A stretch of 64,000 bases of DNA, taken from NCBI GenBank assembly GCA_022559845.1, contig CM040128.1:226409643-226473642 (forward strand), given 5' to 3'. Both the position numbers and the translations under genes were made by a program. The DNA comes from Amorphophallus konjac. Taxonomy: Eukaryota > Streptophyta > Magnoliopsida > Alismatales > Araceae. Shown piece after piece: positions 10,644 to 22,866 of the stretch. Under the pieces are notes generated by a model. The model worked only from the letters and a program-made list of their open reading frames with translations, ran no database searches and was not told where the DNA came from. Position 1 is the stretch's first letter, and the number at the start of each line of letters is the position of its first letter.

Positions 10644-10651
10644 TTTATATA
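10644..10651 (-). promoter_or_regulatory. Probable TATA box for the PMD ORF
   Basis: The minus strand reads TATATAAA about 410 bases before the PMD ATG. It is followed by a pyrimidine-rich stretch (TTTCTTTCTCTCTCTTCC) typical of plant 5' UTRs. Together with the splice acceptor this makes a coherent minus-strand promoter and first exon. Confidence 0.5.
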
Positions 10652-10674
10652 GGGAAGAATTCCCCTTTTAATCC

Positions 10675-10915
10675 GGCGCGCTATTTAGCGCGCCGAATTA
10701 GCACTCCCCCAAGCAAAAGGCACGCCGGTTATGGGCGCCCCGAATTAACAACCCTGCTAAACTTGAAAGGCGTACCGGATTAGATTCCATTGCCCGGGAC
10801 CGTGCCGGATTAACATGCAAATACCAAGGGTGCGTTGGATTAGCTTCCAAGGCCAAGGGGCGCGCCGGATTAACCCCGCGCCGTATTAACATCCAAACGG
10901 CACCGGATTAAGGGC
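10675..10915. repeat. CGCGCC/ATTAA short-repeat zone with perfect hairpin
   Basis: The zone opens with a perfect inverted repeat GGCGCGCTATTTAGCGCGCC (10675-10694). About eight degenerate copies of a gcgcCGGATTAa motif follow, 25-35 bases apart. Related motifs recur inside the LTR at about 11628-11890. The zone lies just upstream of the TATA box of the antisense PMD frame. Confidence 0.7.
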
Positions 10916-11010
10916 CGTTCCAAGCTTCCGCCAACCGAAGAGGAGATCATTCCGAGCAAAGCTTATCCGTCGGTCTTGCTACACTCGTGCCTTGCTCGCA
11001 ACACCCATGG

Positions 11011-12623
11011 CTTGGGGGCATTTGTTGGCACTCAAAATATCACTCGCGGCGATCAAGCCTTGAAGACGAATGACACGGCCTACTGAACCATAGAAGCCGA
11101 TAGATATCAACATATTGAAGCCCTCTCGAGCTGCCAGAGCTTCAGGTCACCCTGTATGAACACCAAGGACTTCACCTCAGGAGAATCGAGATGAATTCAC
11201 AACCAACCGGTAGTGCGATCAAGCCAGCCCAATGAACCGGCATCGACCCCGTCGTGCCACATATACTACACCCGTTGTTCGACAAGGGACGACGGTCTAC
11301 CCGGTCATACTCCACAAGTGGGTATGACCCCGTTTCTCCCCTGCAATCCTTCAGGGACGGGGGAGATGCTGCCCGATTCTCGGCAGAATTCTTCTAACTT
11401 ATGAGTTTACTCATATAAAAATGGCTTCAATAAAACATTTGTTCTGAGGTTAAGGACTCTAGTGCTCGAGTACGAACCTCGCACTAACTCATAACTTCGC
11501 CCTTGGGGGCTCTGGACTTCAATTGAACAAACAATCACTCTAATTGACCTCAAAACTCCCAACATAGTCCTAATAAACTTAAATCATTTCAAAATTCATC
11601 AAAAAAATTAGCTAAAACGGCGTGGTGCTAATCCGGCGCGCCATAATACGGCGCGGTACCCCCCCGCGTCGAAATAACCTTAAACTCATGAAAACTTATT
11701 TTCGAATGGCACATTCCCGGCGTGCCCTAATCCGGCGTGCCCCAAGCCCATCGCGCCGGATTAACCATGGCCATGGCCGCGCCGTATTAATGCCATTTAC
11801 CTACGTTTGGCCACGCCGTATTAATGCCATTTACCTACGTTTGGCCACGCCGAGGAAAGCTATCCCCATGCGCAGCCGCGCCGGTTTAAAGCATTGTAAT
11901 ATTCTAATCAATCACTCGCCCTGGGAGTGATCCTCGTCTCCCACGGTCGAGATTAATGACCCTAACTAATAACGAATTGAATAAGAAAGGGGCTATTTAG
12001 GTCCGAGCTATCCTGTTACCACACTTTTACTATCATGTCCGTTAGCGCTTCGCTTTCGCTATCATGCTTGTGTTGTCACTTTCATTTCCCCTTGGGGAAG
12101 GCTAATAATTTGATTGATCATCGATCATTATTACAACTCTATTACCATGCTTAGCATAGTTATTAATATCATGTATGCATGCCTGTATGGACCCTCGGGT
12201 ATATCAAATGGCACTGACGGAAGCCCGGGGCATGCCCGATCGGAAGTCTCTACTATGCGCGATGGTGGTCCTCGGACCTACGTCCTCCGCCACATACCAA
12301 GGGTCTTCAATTTAATGAACCATGGTTCTCTTGCATGATAGATAGAAACATCTCGTGTGACCTCGTCACGTTCACAACTTTATTCCGGCCTCGATAGCCC
12401 ACTATCTCGGCAATTAATCAAATATTTTCCCTCCTCGTGGGGGATGTAATCAACGTCACAGCCTTTATGGTGTGGTGGACTGCTGGTCCCGACCGAATCT
12501 CACTCTCGCCCGTGTACTGGTCAGAATGAGCGCATAATAAACTCGTCATGTACGTGACTGGCACACCCGCGCAGTCAATCAGTCAGATAATTACCGGTTA
12601 GTTAATTGGTTGATCGACGTGCA
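11011..12623 (+). repeat. T1: polypurine tract and probable 3' LTR
   Basis: CTTGGGGGCATT (11011-11022) precedes TGTTGGCACTC at 11023, a typical gypsy tract-to-LTR junction. The proposed LTR (11023-12623, about 1.6 kb) ends GATCGACGTGCA, just before Sirevirus gag-like coding sequence. There is no second copy in the window, so the 3' edge is an inference from the TG...CA rule and the change in sequence character. No ORF in it is convincing. Confidence 0.5.
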
Positions 12624-13376
12624 AATAAACCAAATAAGCCCAATAAAAAAATAATCTTTAATAAAAAGAAAATAAAATCAATAAATCCCATCGAAACAGC
12701 TAGTCTTGACATGCACAACATGAAAAGCCATGATGACTACCATGCCTCTCATAAAATCAATATTTATTGCTTTCATTGTGGCATGCTTGGTCACACTATA
12801 CATGACTGTCTCACGTTGAATAATGATGAACTAAGAGCAGGAAAGGATTCAAGAATTGATGCTGAAATCAAGGGCAAAATACATTGCAACTCTGGCAGAA
12901 GACGTATGCAGTAGAACTCTGCACAGAACCGCATAGGGAATCAGAAGAGTCGACACTTCCATTCGGACAGGTCGACACTCCCCATGGGTTTCAACAGAAA
13001 TCACCCTCCTTGCTGCTACCACTATGGAAAGATTAGCCACATAGTCCAGGACTGCTAGCGACTGAGAGGTAGGAGCTACTCTCATAATCAACATGACAGT
13101 ATATTTGCTCACTCACAATGGACCAATGCACATGTGCACAAAAAAAATGGTAAACACCCTGTGCATTGCTTCTATTGTAGTGAATATGGACATACATCCA
13201 ATTATTGTCCCTGGAAGAGAGTGGGTGACCAGAAGGCAGCAAAGAAAAGAAGATCAATTACTAGAACTGCTGCTAACCAACAAGGACCCAAACAAGCTTG
13301 GGTACCTAAAAATTTTAAATAAGAATTTTGGGTGTTGGGTGCCTTGGAGCTGAACACTGGATGCTCACGTAAATAA
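12624..13376 (+). pseudogene. E: Sirevirus-type gag remnant with three zinc knuckles
   Basis: One frame is readable with stops at 12912-12914, near 13060 and near 13320. It encodes a basic Lys/Asn-rich stretch, then CFHCGMLGHTIHDC (intact CCHC), CYHYGKISHIVQDC (second Cys replaced by His) and CFYCSEYGHTSNYC (intact). QAWVPKNF follows, matching the gag end of Sireviruses, then a decayed trace of the protease start (NTGCSRK). Several knuckles are normal in this lineage. Pol is absent after about 13390. The gag itself contains two GTCGACACT motifs (near 12948 and 12970) like those in the LTR. Confidence 0.7.
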
Positions 13377-14273
13377 ATACTCAAGGCACAGGTATGTAAA
13401 TAATTTTTATTTGTTTAACCTTTGCATGATAGGCTTGCATCGTAGTCATTGCATTATAAAGTGGTCTTGTTATCAATAAATCATGCAAGCTGAAATTGTC
13501 TCCCAGAACTGATGAACCATCCCCCATGGTGTGAGATGAACATCTAAGCTAGATTACCTACTTTCACCGGGTTGACCTTTTGGTATATAAAATGGTAAGC
13601 TAGGAGAAGGATAAATCTCTTCTATCTGGAAACCCACATCATGCGTGAGGTGGTCTTAAGACTTCAGTTCTCCACAAGGTACCAAGGGTCAACCCATCAT
13701 TAGAACATTCTAGATGTTCATATGGATAATTCATCAAATCCCCTGCATTGATTCCACTGCATGTGATGCACTCAAAATTCAGACACTCAATGCACAAAGT
13801 CAGGGGGAGTTCCTGCATTTCATGGTTTACCAACTTGCATGACTTTTCAGAATGCATATCAGAAAATCCATGATTGCATCATATTGTGGTCTCATACATT
13901 TAATGTTAAAAAGGACCCAACAATGGCATCATTTTTCATGCATCATGTGTTACTTAAGTCATAGGTTGCATACTCCATGCACATGCTCAGGGGGAGTTTT
14001 ATTCTTTTTGTAAATCCGTCAAAACTCTATCCTACAGTCAAACATGTCGACCTCACAACCCTGACAGGTTGGCCTCTCAGCTCAGCCTAGCTGAAAACTG
14101 CCTTCTACCTGAGCTCAGGTGTTGACACCATCCAGTGCAAGTGTCGACACTTCCTTACATATGCTGTATATATCTCATTCATACCAATCTGAGCTCAATT
14201 CACAACCTCAGGGGGAGGTTCCTCATCCATTCTTGATTTCCACTCATGCAACACTATCTTCTTGAACCAGACC
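13377..14273 (+). other. E: non-coding segment with polypurine units
   Basis: No ORF is supported. AGGGGGAG occurs at 13802-13809, 13989-13996 and 14210-14217. GTCGAC-type motifs occur near 14044 and 14140. This looks like the Sirevirus region between pol and the 3' LTR, brought next to gag by loss of pol. Confidence 0.6.
14269..14273. repeat. Target site duplication of B, left copy (AGACC)
   Basis: AGACC directly precedes the 5' LTR of B and is repeated at 32648-32652 directly after its 3' LTR. Confidence 0.9.
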
Positions 14274-17200
14274 TGTAGCACCCCGGTCTATTATTAAATA
14301 AAATAAAGGAAATTATAAAGAAAATTCTTGAAAATACAATAGGTCAAATTCCAACCAATTTATAAAAATCCCGAAAAATGATATTCGTTAAAAAGACTAA
14401 TAGCTTAGCAAGTTTGTCTTCTACGACCAACCCAAAAGAAAATCCTATGTGAGCCGAATTAGCAGATTTAGGCCCAAATCAGCACTTAATCTAACCAGAC
14501 CTTAATTCGCGAAATTGGAGCCCAATCCTCAATCAATTAAGCTCAAATCGGACCCAAATGAATGGCTTAGATTAGCTAATCGTTTTCCCTCTCGATCCCC
14601 ATCGAAACCCTAACCCTAAGGGGAGTATTTGGAAGGGAACGGCGGCGGCGACCAGGTCAAGCGCGATTCGTGCACCCCACGATTCGGAGGACTCTATCCT
14701 CCCTAATCGACCTTTCTAGACTCAATTGACCCTAGATAATCAAACCCTAGTCGACCTAGAAAAGATTGGATGCTGTGGCGGCTGACGAGGGGCGCGGACA
14801 AGGGTGAATTCCGGTGATCATCGGAGAAGTGTTCCGGGCGCAATCGGCGACCTTCTTCCCCTTCTTCCTTCGATTAAGGTAGGTTCTAGCAGACCAAACC
14901 CTAAGTGCCCTATACTGTTAAAATTGTCTCTGAGTCCTCTTTCCAGTGATATATGAAGCCCTAAAATTGGTTAAGTATCACGTGTGTATTAATCGAATTG
15001 GTAGAAGCATGTCAATCTAGGGTTCCTTTGTTTAACCTTGATTAATCTAGGGATTAGCAGGCCTAAATCTTAAATTGATCATGCCATCTTTTACATCTTC
15101 TTGTTCTCGTTCTATTGATGGGTGTTTGCCTAATTTTGATGCTTTACATGCGTAGTATTTCATTGTTCTTGCTAACCCTAGCCGAGCTCGCCGGAGATGG
15201 GCAGGGAGACCTTAGCATGGTCCAACAGGAACCGCTCTGTTCTGAACGGCCCATAGATAGACCGTGTGGTCGGTCTCGATGGCCAGTAGTTAACCATTTT
15301 TTTATCTTTGCATTTTGAATCTTTCATGAGAGAGCGGCCATATCCAGACCGTGCAGAGACCCCCGCGGCCCCTCGATAGACCGCTCAAACCCTATCTGGC
15401 CCCCTGGCTCTAGGGATTGAACGGACTATCGACCGACCCTTGAGGCCTCTGAGCGGTTCTATACGAATCGTTCTGTCCCGCCGAATGCTTTATTTTTATT
15501 CTAGCATGATTCATTTAGTCAACTACGGTAAACGACAAATTAGCGACCCACATATTAATGGGAAAGTATGAAAGTAGAAATTATAGTTTTCCTGCTTAAA
15601 TTACTCTCTCATGACCTTGTTCATCATTTCAATGAAGTTAATCTTAAACATAATGATACTAGGATTGTTTGACATTCATTCTACTCCGGTGGAATTGACT
15701 GACCGCCGTACACTCATTTCCCGATGATTTCTAGCCTTCAATTCTTGTAATGGTTGGAACTCTCCGCCGGATCTTCCTTCCGTCAGACTAGGACCTCCAT
15801 TATGAGACCTCCGTAAGCCCCCGCGAGCCTGGGATTCCCACTAGGACGTCGGGAAGGTTGTACCACAAGCCCTGCACCTGTTGACTCGATTGAATCGCTT
15901 GGATTACCTGGTTTGAGCCACGAATCACATTGGACTGTCCGAGTTATTACGCGGCCAGAGCTGGACCGTGTAACACTCGGGACAGCCCAATATGAACCGT
16001 GCAATTCTGGCAAAATGCCATATCTTGTTGGTCGATTGCCCTTGCTCTATCCTCGACTGGTTATGTTTTAGTCGACCCAAAAAGCCTCTGGGCTGACCAA
16101 CGGATAGTGGGCTGGACCCTGGTTCAGTTCCACCCCGCCTATGGCAACCCTGGAGCCCATTTGGATGGACTTTCCCTTGACTAGTTAGGCCTAGTATTGA
16201 ACAGATGGACTAGGCCCGTCCAATTCGTTAAGCGGATCAAATCGGACCGTTCAGTTCCTGAGCGGCCCCATCCAACCCGCTTATTGTCGTCTTGGGCTTC
16301 AGATCGTTCCTATCGTGAATGGCCTAGAGTAGACCGTTCAGATCTATTAAAAGGCCCCTTTTTGACCATTCTATAATTGGAGCGGCCCATAATAGACCGT
16401 TCATCCTTGGCTTCTATTAGGCTATTCTTCAGCCCAATCCTGTTAGAGCGGTCTAGTTAACGACCGTCCATTCTCTGAGCGGCCCAATATGGACCGTGTA
16501 TCTTCCAGAAATGTTTTCCGTGATTCTTGGTGTTAGAATGCAAGGACCTATTGGTTCTTGATAACTTGAACTTTCTGGTCAAAATATCTACTTCACTTTC
16601 CCTTGGAATTTTTCGAGGTAAGTTATATACCTTGAAATTATTGGCCATTTAACTTGATTAATGTCTAGACATAACTTGAGATCTTGAGTCCATTAAATCA
16701 ATACCAACACATCATAAGGACCCGGTCTGGTCCTGGGAGGAGCGCCTGAAAAGTACTAGTCCCTTGGGGAGTTGTAATGATATGGTGAGGCATTGCACCG
16801 AGTGCATGACTAGCGTGATGTCTACGACATATTCTTGTTCATGATCTCTCTCTTGTATTCTAAATTGCTGAATTCCTTCAGAATTAGTTACATGACTTGG
16901 TTATTTCATGCTTGATTGGCCAATCCCAGTTATACTTTGTTCTTGTTCTCTTACTATCCTTATTCGATTATTTATATCGTCTGTTCTTTTTCTTTCTGGT
17001 ACAACATAAATGCAAATTGGTTAATTACTTAAACTTGCCTGCTATTACCTACTGAGCGTTTGCTCACCCAGTTGTTTCCCCCCTTTTTAGGTAGCTCAGG
17101 TGAGGACTCACAAACTAATGGGGACGGGCAAGAGTGAAGCCCTAGAGCGAACCAGTTAGAAGACTATGTAGAGTCGTTCGGAGAGTCTTTAGTCAAATTA

Positions 17201-17476
17201 TGGTTTAGAGTGTTGTCCAGTGATGTTGTAACAAAGTTGGTGGATATAACTTTGATTAAGTCGGATGTTGTGTTAGAAGTTTTCTTAAGTTCTTTTGATT
17301 GGGATTGATGTAAAACTTGGTTTTTGATAAATTAGAAATTATTAGATTGGTAGAATCTTTTGGTTTTGTGATGAATGTTTGATTCTCTAGCGCAGGTCAT
17401 AGCATGTCTGGAAATCAACATATTATTATTAACTCTTTCTACTGTCGGTCCCGATATTCCGCATTGGGGCGTGGCA
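14274..17476 (+). repeat. B: 5' LTR
   Basis: The LTR runs from TGTAGCACCCCGG to GGGCGTGGCA. It matches 22127-22866 plus 30185-32647 with scattered substitutions, roughly a few percent by eye. It contains many short AGCGGCC...GACCGT motifs between about 15230 and 16500. No coding sequence in it is convincing. Confidence 0.93.
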
Positions 17477-17482
17477 GTTTGG

Positions 17483-17494
17483 TGGTAGCAGAGC
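17483..17494 (+). other. B: primer binding site
   Basis: TGGTAGCAGAGC lies six bases after the LTR end and differs at one base from the usual TGGTATCAGAGC. Confidence 0.7.
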
Positions 17495-17672
17495 CTAGGT
17501 TTTCCAATATTCCTAGGTTTTTCTAAGTTCTAAGATTCTAAGTGGTGTCATAAGGACCTATAACCTCGTTACAAGCCTAAGCATCCAACCCAGTGAGATT
17601 TGGGTAGAGACTTGGGTTAAGTTAATAATTTAACTTTAGGAATTTCTAAAAGATTATAAATTAATTTGTTCT

Positions 17673-20600
17673 ATGCGTAGGGTTTCTCAAATGGCAGCCG
17701 AACGTGCGTAATGGAGGGATATGCAGCGAACAGTTCAAGGATTGACTCGGGCTCTGCAGCAAGTGGCCCAGGGCGGAGCAGCGCACCAAGGAGCGGGAGA
17801 TCTTCATCGGAACTTTCGTGGGATGAATCCCCCACGATTTGGCGGCTCGACAGATCCTGACGAAGCCGAGCATTGACTGAAAGAGGTGGAGAGAATCTTT
17901 GAAGTGATGTAGTGTAGTGATCAAGAACGTGTCCTTCTGACGACCTTCCAGCTTGAACGAGATGTGAGATCGTGGTGGGATGTCGTAAAAGCCACCTTGG
18001 GAGACAGGCAAGTGACGTGGAAGGAGTTCAAGGAACTCTTTAACAACTAGTATTTTTCCGACATAGTGCAAGAGAAGAAGGCGGCAGAAGTTGCTGCTCT
18101 GAAACAGCGGAACCTTTCAGTCGCCGAGTATGAAGCTCAGTTTTCTCGGTTGTCCCGTTATGGAACCCATTTGGTATCCATAGAGAAGATGAAGACCAAG
18201 TGCTTTCTTAATGGATTGAAGTTGTAATACATCAACCAGTTGGCCCCAATGGAAATCCAAACTTATGCTGAGATGGTGAGAGAGGCCCAAGTCTTGGAGG
18301 ACACTTTAGAGATGACTAAGAGAATTCGTGGAAAGAATCCTAACAAGGAACAAACTACTGGTTTCGAGAACTCTAAACCCGGCAATGGCAAGAAAAGACC
18401 CAATGGTGGGTCCAGTGCGTGGAAGGGCAAGGTGCCGAAGAATGAAGATAAGAAACCTGGACCGATTGTACCATTCAAAGGCCTGTGCAAGTATTGTGAT
18501 GGAAGAATGCTGGCGCAAGTTGGGCGCATGTCTGCGCTGTAGAAGCAGGGACCATCGTATTCCAGAGTGTCCCCTCTTGTCAGATCAAGCTACACCGACC
18601 AAGCCACAAGGAAATAGGAAGCAGCAGGGCAAGCTTCAAGCCCTACAAGAAGATGATGCGGGAACCACCGAGGAGGGTGGACTTCTTGAAGGTACACTTA
18701 TTATACATGATAAGCCGACATTTGTCTTGTTTGATACCGGAGCAACTCATTCTTTTGTTTCTCGAAAATTTGCTAAGTCCTTAGCTGAGAAGCATGTGTT
18801 GATGAATTCTCCATTAGAAATTTCAACCCCTATTGGCTCTGGATCTGCTATTAAAACTTTCTATCCCTCTAGTAAGGTCATGCTTAGTAAACAGAATATG
18901 CCAGCAGATTTAGTTTGTATGGATATGAAGGTTTATGATGTAATCCTAGGAGCTGATTGGTTGGCTAAGTATGAGGCCAATGTTCACTGCAGCACTAGTT
19001 CGGTGTATTTTTCTAGACACCCTAAACTTTCTTTTGCTGGGGTTAGGCACTCTAAGTCTGTGCCGCTTATTTCGGCGCTTCGAGCTGAGAAGTTATTGAG
19101 GAAAGGATGTCAGGCTTTTCTAGCCTTTGTTTCTTTAACCCCTGAAGGGAAGATTGAAGTAAAGGACATTCCTGTTGTCCGAGATTTTCAAGATGTCTTT
19201 CCAGAGGATTTGCCAGGACTACCGCCTGAGAGAGAGGTTGTCTTCTCTATTGATTTAATTCCTGGCGCATCTCCTATTTCTAAGGCCCCGTATCGCATTT
19301 CTCTTGTGGAGCTGAGGGAATTGAAGCGCCAAATGATGGAATTGCTTGAGAAGGGGTTCATTCATCCATGTACATCCCCGTGGGGAGCTCCAGTGTTGTT
19401 TGTCCGGAAAAAGGATGGCTCGATGAGATTATGTATCGATTATCGACAATTGAACCAGCTTACTATCAAGAACAAGTACCCATTGCCGAGGATTGATGAG
19501 CTGTTTGATCAGATAGTGGGAGCTCAATATTTTTCTAAGATCGATCTCCGATCTGGATATCATCAGTTGCGGATCAAGGATGAGGATATTTATAAAACGG
19601 CTTTTCGTAGCAGGTATGGGTATTTTGAATTCGTAGTAATACCTTTTGGACTAACCAATGCACCTGCAGCTTTCATGCAGTTGATAAACAGCGTGTTTCG
19701 GCCCTGTCTTGATCAATGGGTCGTGGTGTTTATTGATGACATTTTGATATACTCTAAGAGTGAAGGGGAGCATGCTGAACATTTGAGGATGGCATTGTAG
19801 TTATTGAGATACCATCAATTGTATGCCAAGTTCAGTAAGTGTGATTTCTGGCTACAAGAAGTGTCTTTTCTGGGACATATTATCACTAAGGAAGGTATAT
19901 CTGTTGATCCTTCAAAAGTTGAGGCAGTAAAGAATTGGGATAGGCCTACTAATGTAACCGAAGTAAGAAGTTTTCTAGGTCTGGCAGGCTATTACCGGGA
20001 AGGTTTATTAAAGATTTCTCCAGAATTACGGTACCTCTGATAAGATTAACCCGCAAGGAGAACCAATTTGATTGGTCGAAAGATTGTGAGCGAAGTTTCC
20101 AGACTCTGAAGGAGTGTTTAACTACTGCCCCTATTTTGGCTTTACCTTCTGGAGAAGGAGGATTTGTAGTGTACTCGGATGCTTCAGGTATTGGCCTAGG
20201 TTGTGTGCTTATGCAACACGGGAAGGTGATAGCTTATTCCTCCAGGCAGTTAAGGAACCATGAAGAAAATTACCCTGTTCATGATTTGGAGCTTGCATTA
20301 GTAGTTTTTGTCTTGAAAATTTGGAGGCGCTATTTGTATGGAGAGACATTCACGGTGTTTTCAGATCATAAGAGCTTGAAGTATTTGTTCTCTCAAAAGG
20401 AGCTGAATATGAGGCAGAGGAGATGGCTTGAGTATTCGAAGGACTTTGATTTTTCTATAGAGTATCATCCTAGAAAGGGCAATGTGGTGGCAGATGCTTT
20501 AAGCCGCAAACTGATAGCAAAATTATCAAGTCTCATGTTGCAAGAGTGGAAATTGTTAGAACAATTGGCTAGTTTAGACATTAATGTTGGCGAGGACTGG

Positions 20601-22052
20601 GTTATGATTGCACAACTTCAGCTTCGTCCAAAGTTATTAATGGAAATCAAGTCCTTACAAGACAATGATCCGGTATTGATAGAGATCAAGGAAAGTTTGA
20701 GCAATAGACCTAATTTCTTTTTAGCTAATGTCGACATATTATTATTTCAAGGAGGGACCTGTGTGCCAGATGTAACTGAAGTAAAGAGCAAGATCTTAGA
20801 AGAAGCTAATAGGTCCAGTTATACTATTCATCCTGGAGGCACTAAGATGTATCGAGATCTGAAGAGATCCTTTTGGTGGCCAAATATGAAGAAGGAAGTT
20901 GCAGAATTTGTAAGTAGATATTTAGTGTGTCAACAAGTCAAGGCGGAGCATTTCAGACCTATAGGGAAATTAAAACCACTTGATATACCTCAATAGAAGT
21001 GGGAGAGCATTGGTATGGATTTTATCATGGGTCTACCTAGGACTCGTGGTGGATTCGATGCAATATGGGTCATTATCGATAGATTGACTAAGTCTGCCCA
21101 TTTCTTGTCCATTAAGTCCAGATGGACAGTTGATGTTTTGGCTGCTTTGTATATGAAGGAAATTGTACGACTTCATAGAATACCAGTCAATATTGTGTAT
21201 GATAGAGACCCCAAGTTAACATCACATTTCTGGAAAGGATTACAAGAATCCCTGGGTACTCGTCTGAATTTCAGCACGGCTTTTCACCCACAAACGGACG
21301 GGCAGACTGAAAGAACGAACCAGATTGTGGAAGATATGGTTAGAGCTTGTGTAATGGATTTCAGAGGCTGTTGGCATGAGCATTTGGCTCTGATTGAATT
21401 CACCTACAACAATAGTTACCAGTCTAGCATCCAGATGGCCCCGTTTGAAGCTCTGTATGGAAGAAGCCGTCGATCCCCTTTATGTTGGGACGAGATAGGT
21501 GAGAAACAATGGTTGGGACCAGATCTCATTTCAGAATCATCTAAGAACATCCGTATTATTAGAGACCATTTGCAACTGGCACAATCTAGACAGAAGAGTT
21601 ATGTTGATAATAGGAGGAGAGCCTTAGAATTTCAATTTGGCGAGCATGTGTTCTTGAAAGTTTCACCAACAAGAGGAATCCAAAGGTTTGGCATTCGTGG
21701 CAAGCTAAGTCCAAGATATGTTGGTCCATTCGAGATTCTGGAAAGAATTGGAGAAGTTGCATACCATTTAGCTTTACCACCCCAGTTATCTGGAGTTCAT
21801 AATATCTTTCATGTATCGATGCTGTGAAAGTATGTGTATGACCCCACTCATATCATCTAGCATGTGGATTTGGAATTGAAGGAAGATTTGACTTATGAAG
21901 AAAGACCCATCAAGATTTTGGACCGCAAGCAGCAGCAACTCAGAAACCTATCTATACCTATGGTTAAGGTTCAGTGGAGTCGGCGAGGAACGGAAGAAGC
22001 TACATGGGAATCTAAGGACGTTATTCAAAAGCAATATCCTAATTTATTCTAA
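17673..22052 (+). pseudogene. B: decayed gag-pol polyprotein with chromodomain
   Basis: Gag begins at ATG 17673 (or in-frame 17691) and has early stops at 17709 and several more before 18240. A frameshift lies near 18497 inside the knuckle region; the second knuckle [14 protein letters not shown] is readable in the new frame. Protease DTG is at 18733-18741. Reverse transcriptase FIDD is at 19729-19740, followed by a TAG at 19798. A second frameshift is near 20000, before RNase H (YSDASG, FSDHKSL, VADALSR). The integrase triad is intact with DD35E spacing (D 21018, D 21201, E 21309), but its zinc site is damaged: one Cys is now Tyr (RYLVCQQ). Further stops are at 20994 and 21825. A chromodomain (21894-22050) ends the frame. 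Stops are a mix of TAA, TAG and TGA, so this is ordinary decay of a once autonomous Tekay/Del-type element. Confidence 0.9.
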
Positions 22053-22112
22053 GGTTAGTTACCTTACTCCCCATTCCGATACGCGCAGTGAATTTGGAGG
22101 ACCAAATTCCTT

Positions 22113-22126
22113 AAAGTGGGGGAGGG
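22113..22126 (+). other. B: polypurine tract
   Basis: AAAGTGGGGGAGGG lies directly before the 3' LTR start at 22127. Confidence 0.8.
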
Positions 22127-22866
22127 TGTAGCACCCCGGTATATTATTAAATAAAATAAAGGAAATTATAAAGAAAATTCTTGAAAATACAATAGGTCAA
22201 ATTCCAACCAATTTATAAAAATCCTAAAAAATGATATTCGTGAAAAAGACTAATAGCTTAGCAAGTTTGTCTTCTACGATCAACCCAATAGAAAATCTTA
22301 TGTGAGCCGAATTAGCAGATTTGGGCCCAAATCAACACTTAATCTAACCGGACCTTAATTCGTGAAATTGGAGCCCAATCCTCGATCAATTAAGCCCAAA
22401 CCGGACCCAAATGAATGGCATAGATTAGCTAATTGTTTCCCCTCTCGATCCCCATCGAAACCCTAACCCTAAGGGGAGTATTTGGAAGGGAACAGCGGTG
22501 GTGACCAAGTCAAGCGTGATTCGTTCACCCCACAATTCGGAGGACTCTATCCTCCCTAATCGACCCTTCTAGACTCAATTGACCCTATATAATCAAACCC
22601 TAGTTGGCCTAGAAAAGATTGGATGTTATGGCGGCCGACGATGAGTGTGGACGAGGGCGAATTCTGGCGATCATCGGAGAAGTGTTCCGGGCGTGATCAG
22701 CGACCTTCTTCCCCTTCTTCCTACGATTAAGTTAGGTTCTAGCAGACTAAACCCAAAGTGCCCTATACTATTAAAATTATCTCTAAGTCCTTTTTCCAGT
22801 GATATGTGAAGCCCAAAAATTGGTTAAGTATCTCGTGTGTATTAATCGAATTGGTAGAAGCATGTC
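22127..22866 (+). repeat. B: 3' LTR, first part
   Basis: This part matches the first 740 bases of the 5' LTR and is interrupted at ATGTC (22862-22866) by C. Confidence 0.93.

Larger units (their letters stand above)
7704..12623 (+). mobile_element. T1: 3' part of a Tat-like Ty3/gypsy element
   Basis: This stretch contains, in order, an antisense PMD frame, a GC-rich repeat zone, a tract CTTGGGGGCATT and a probable 3' LTR. Antisense extra ORFs between pol and the 3' LTR are known in some Tat-lineage elements, which is the basis for the call. No gag or pol of this copy is in the window; element A interrupts it on the left. Its right edge lies against Sirevirus gag, so it probably inserted into element E. 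Without its left end no target duplication can be checked. Confidence 0.55.
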
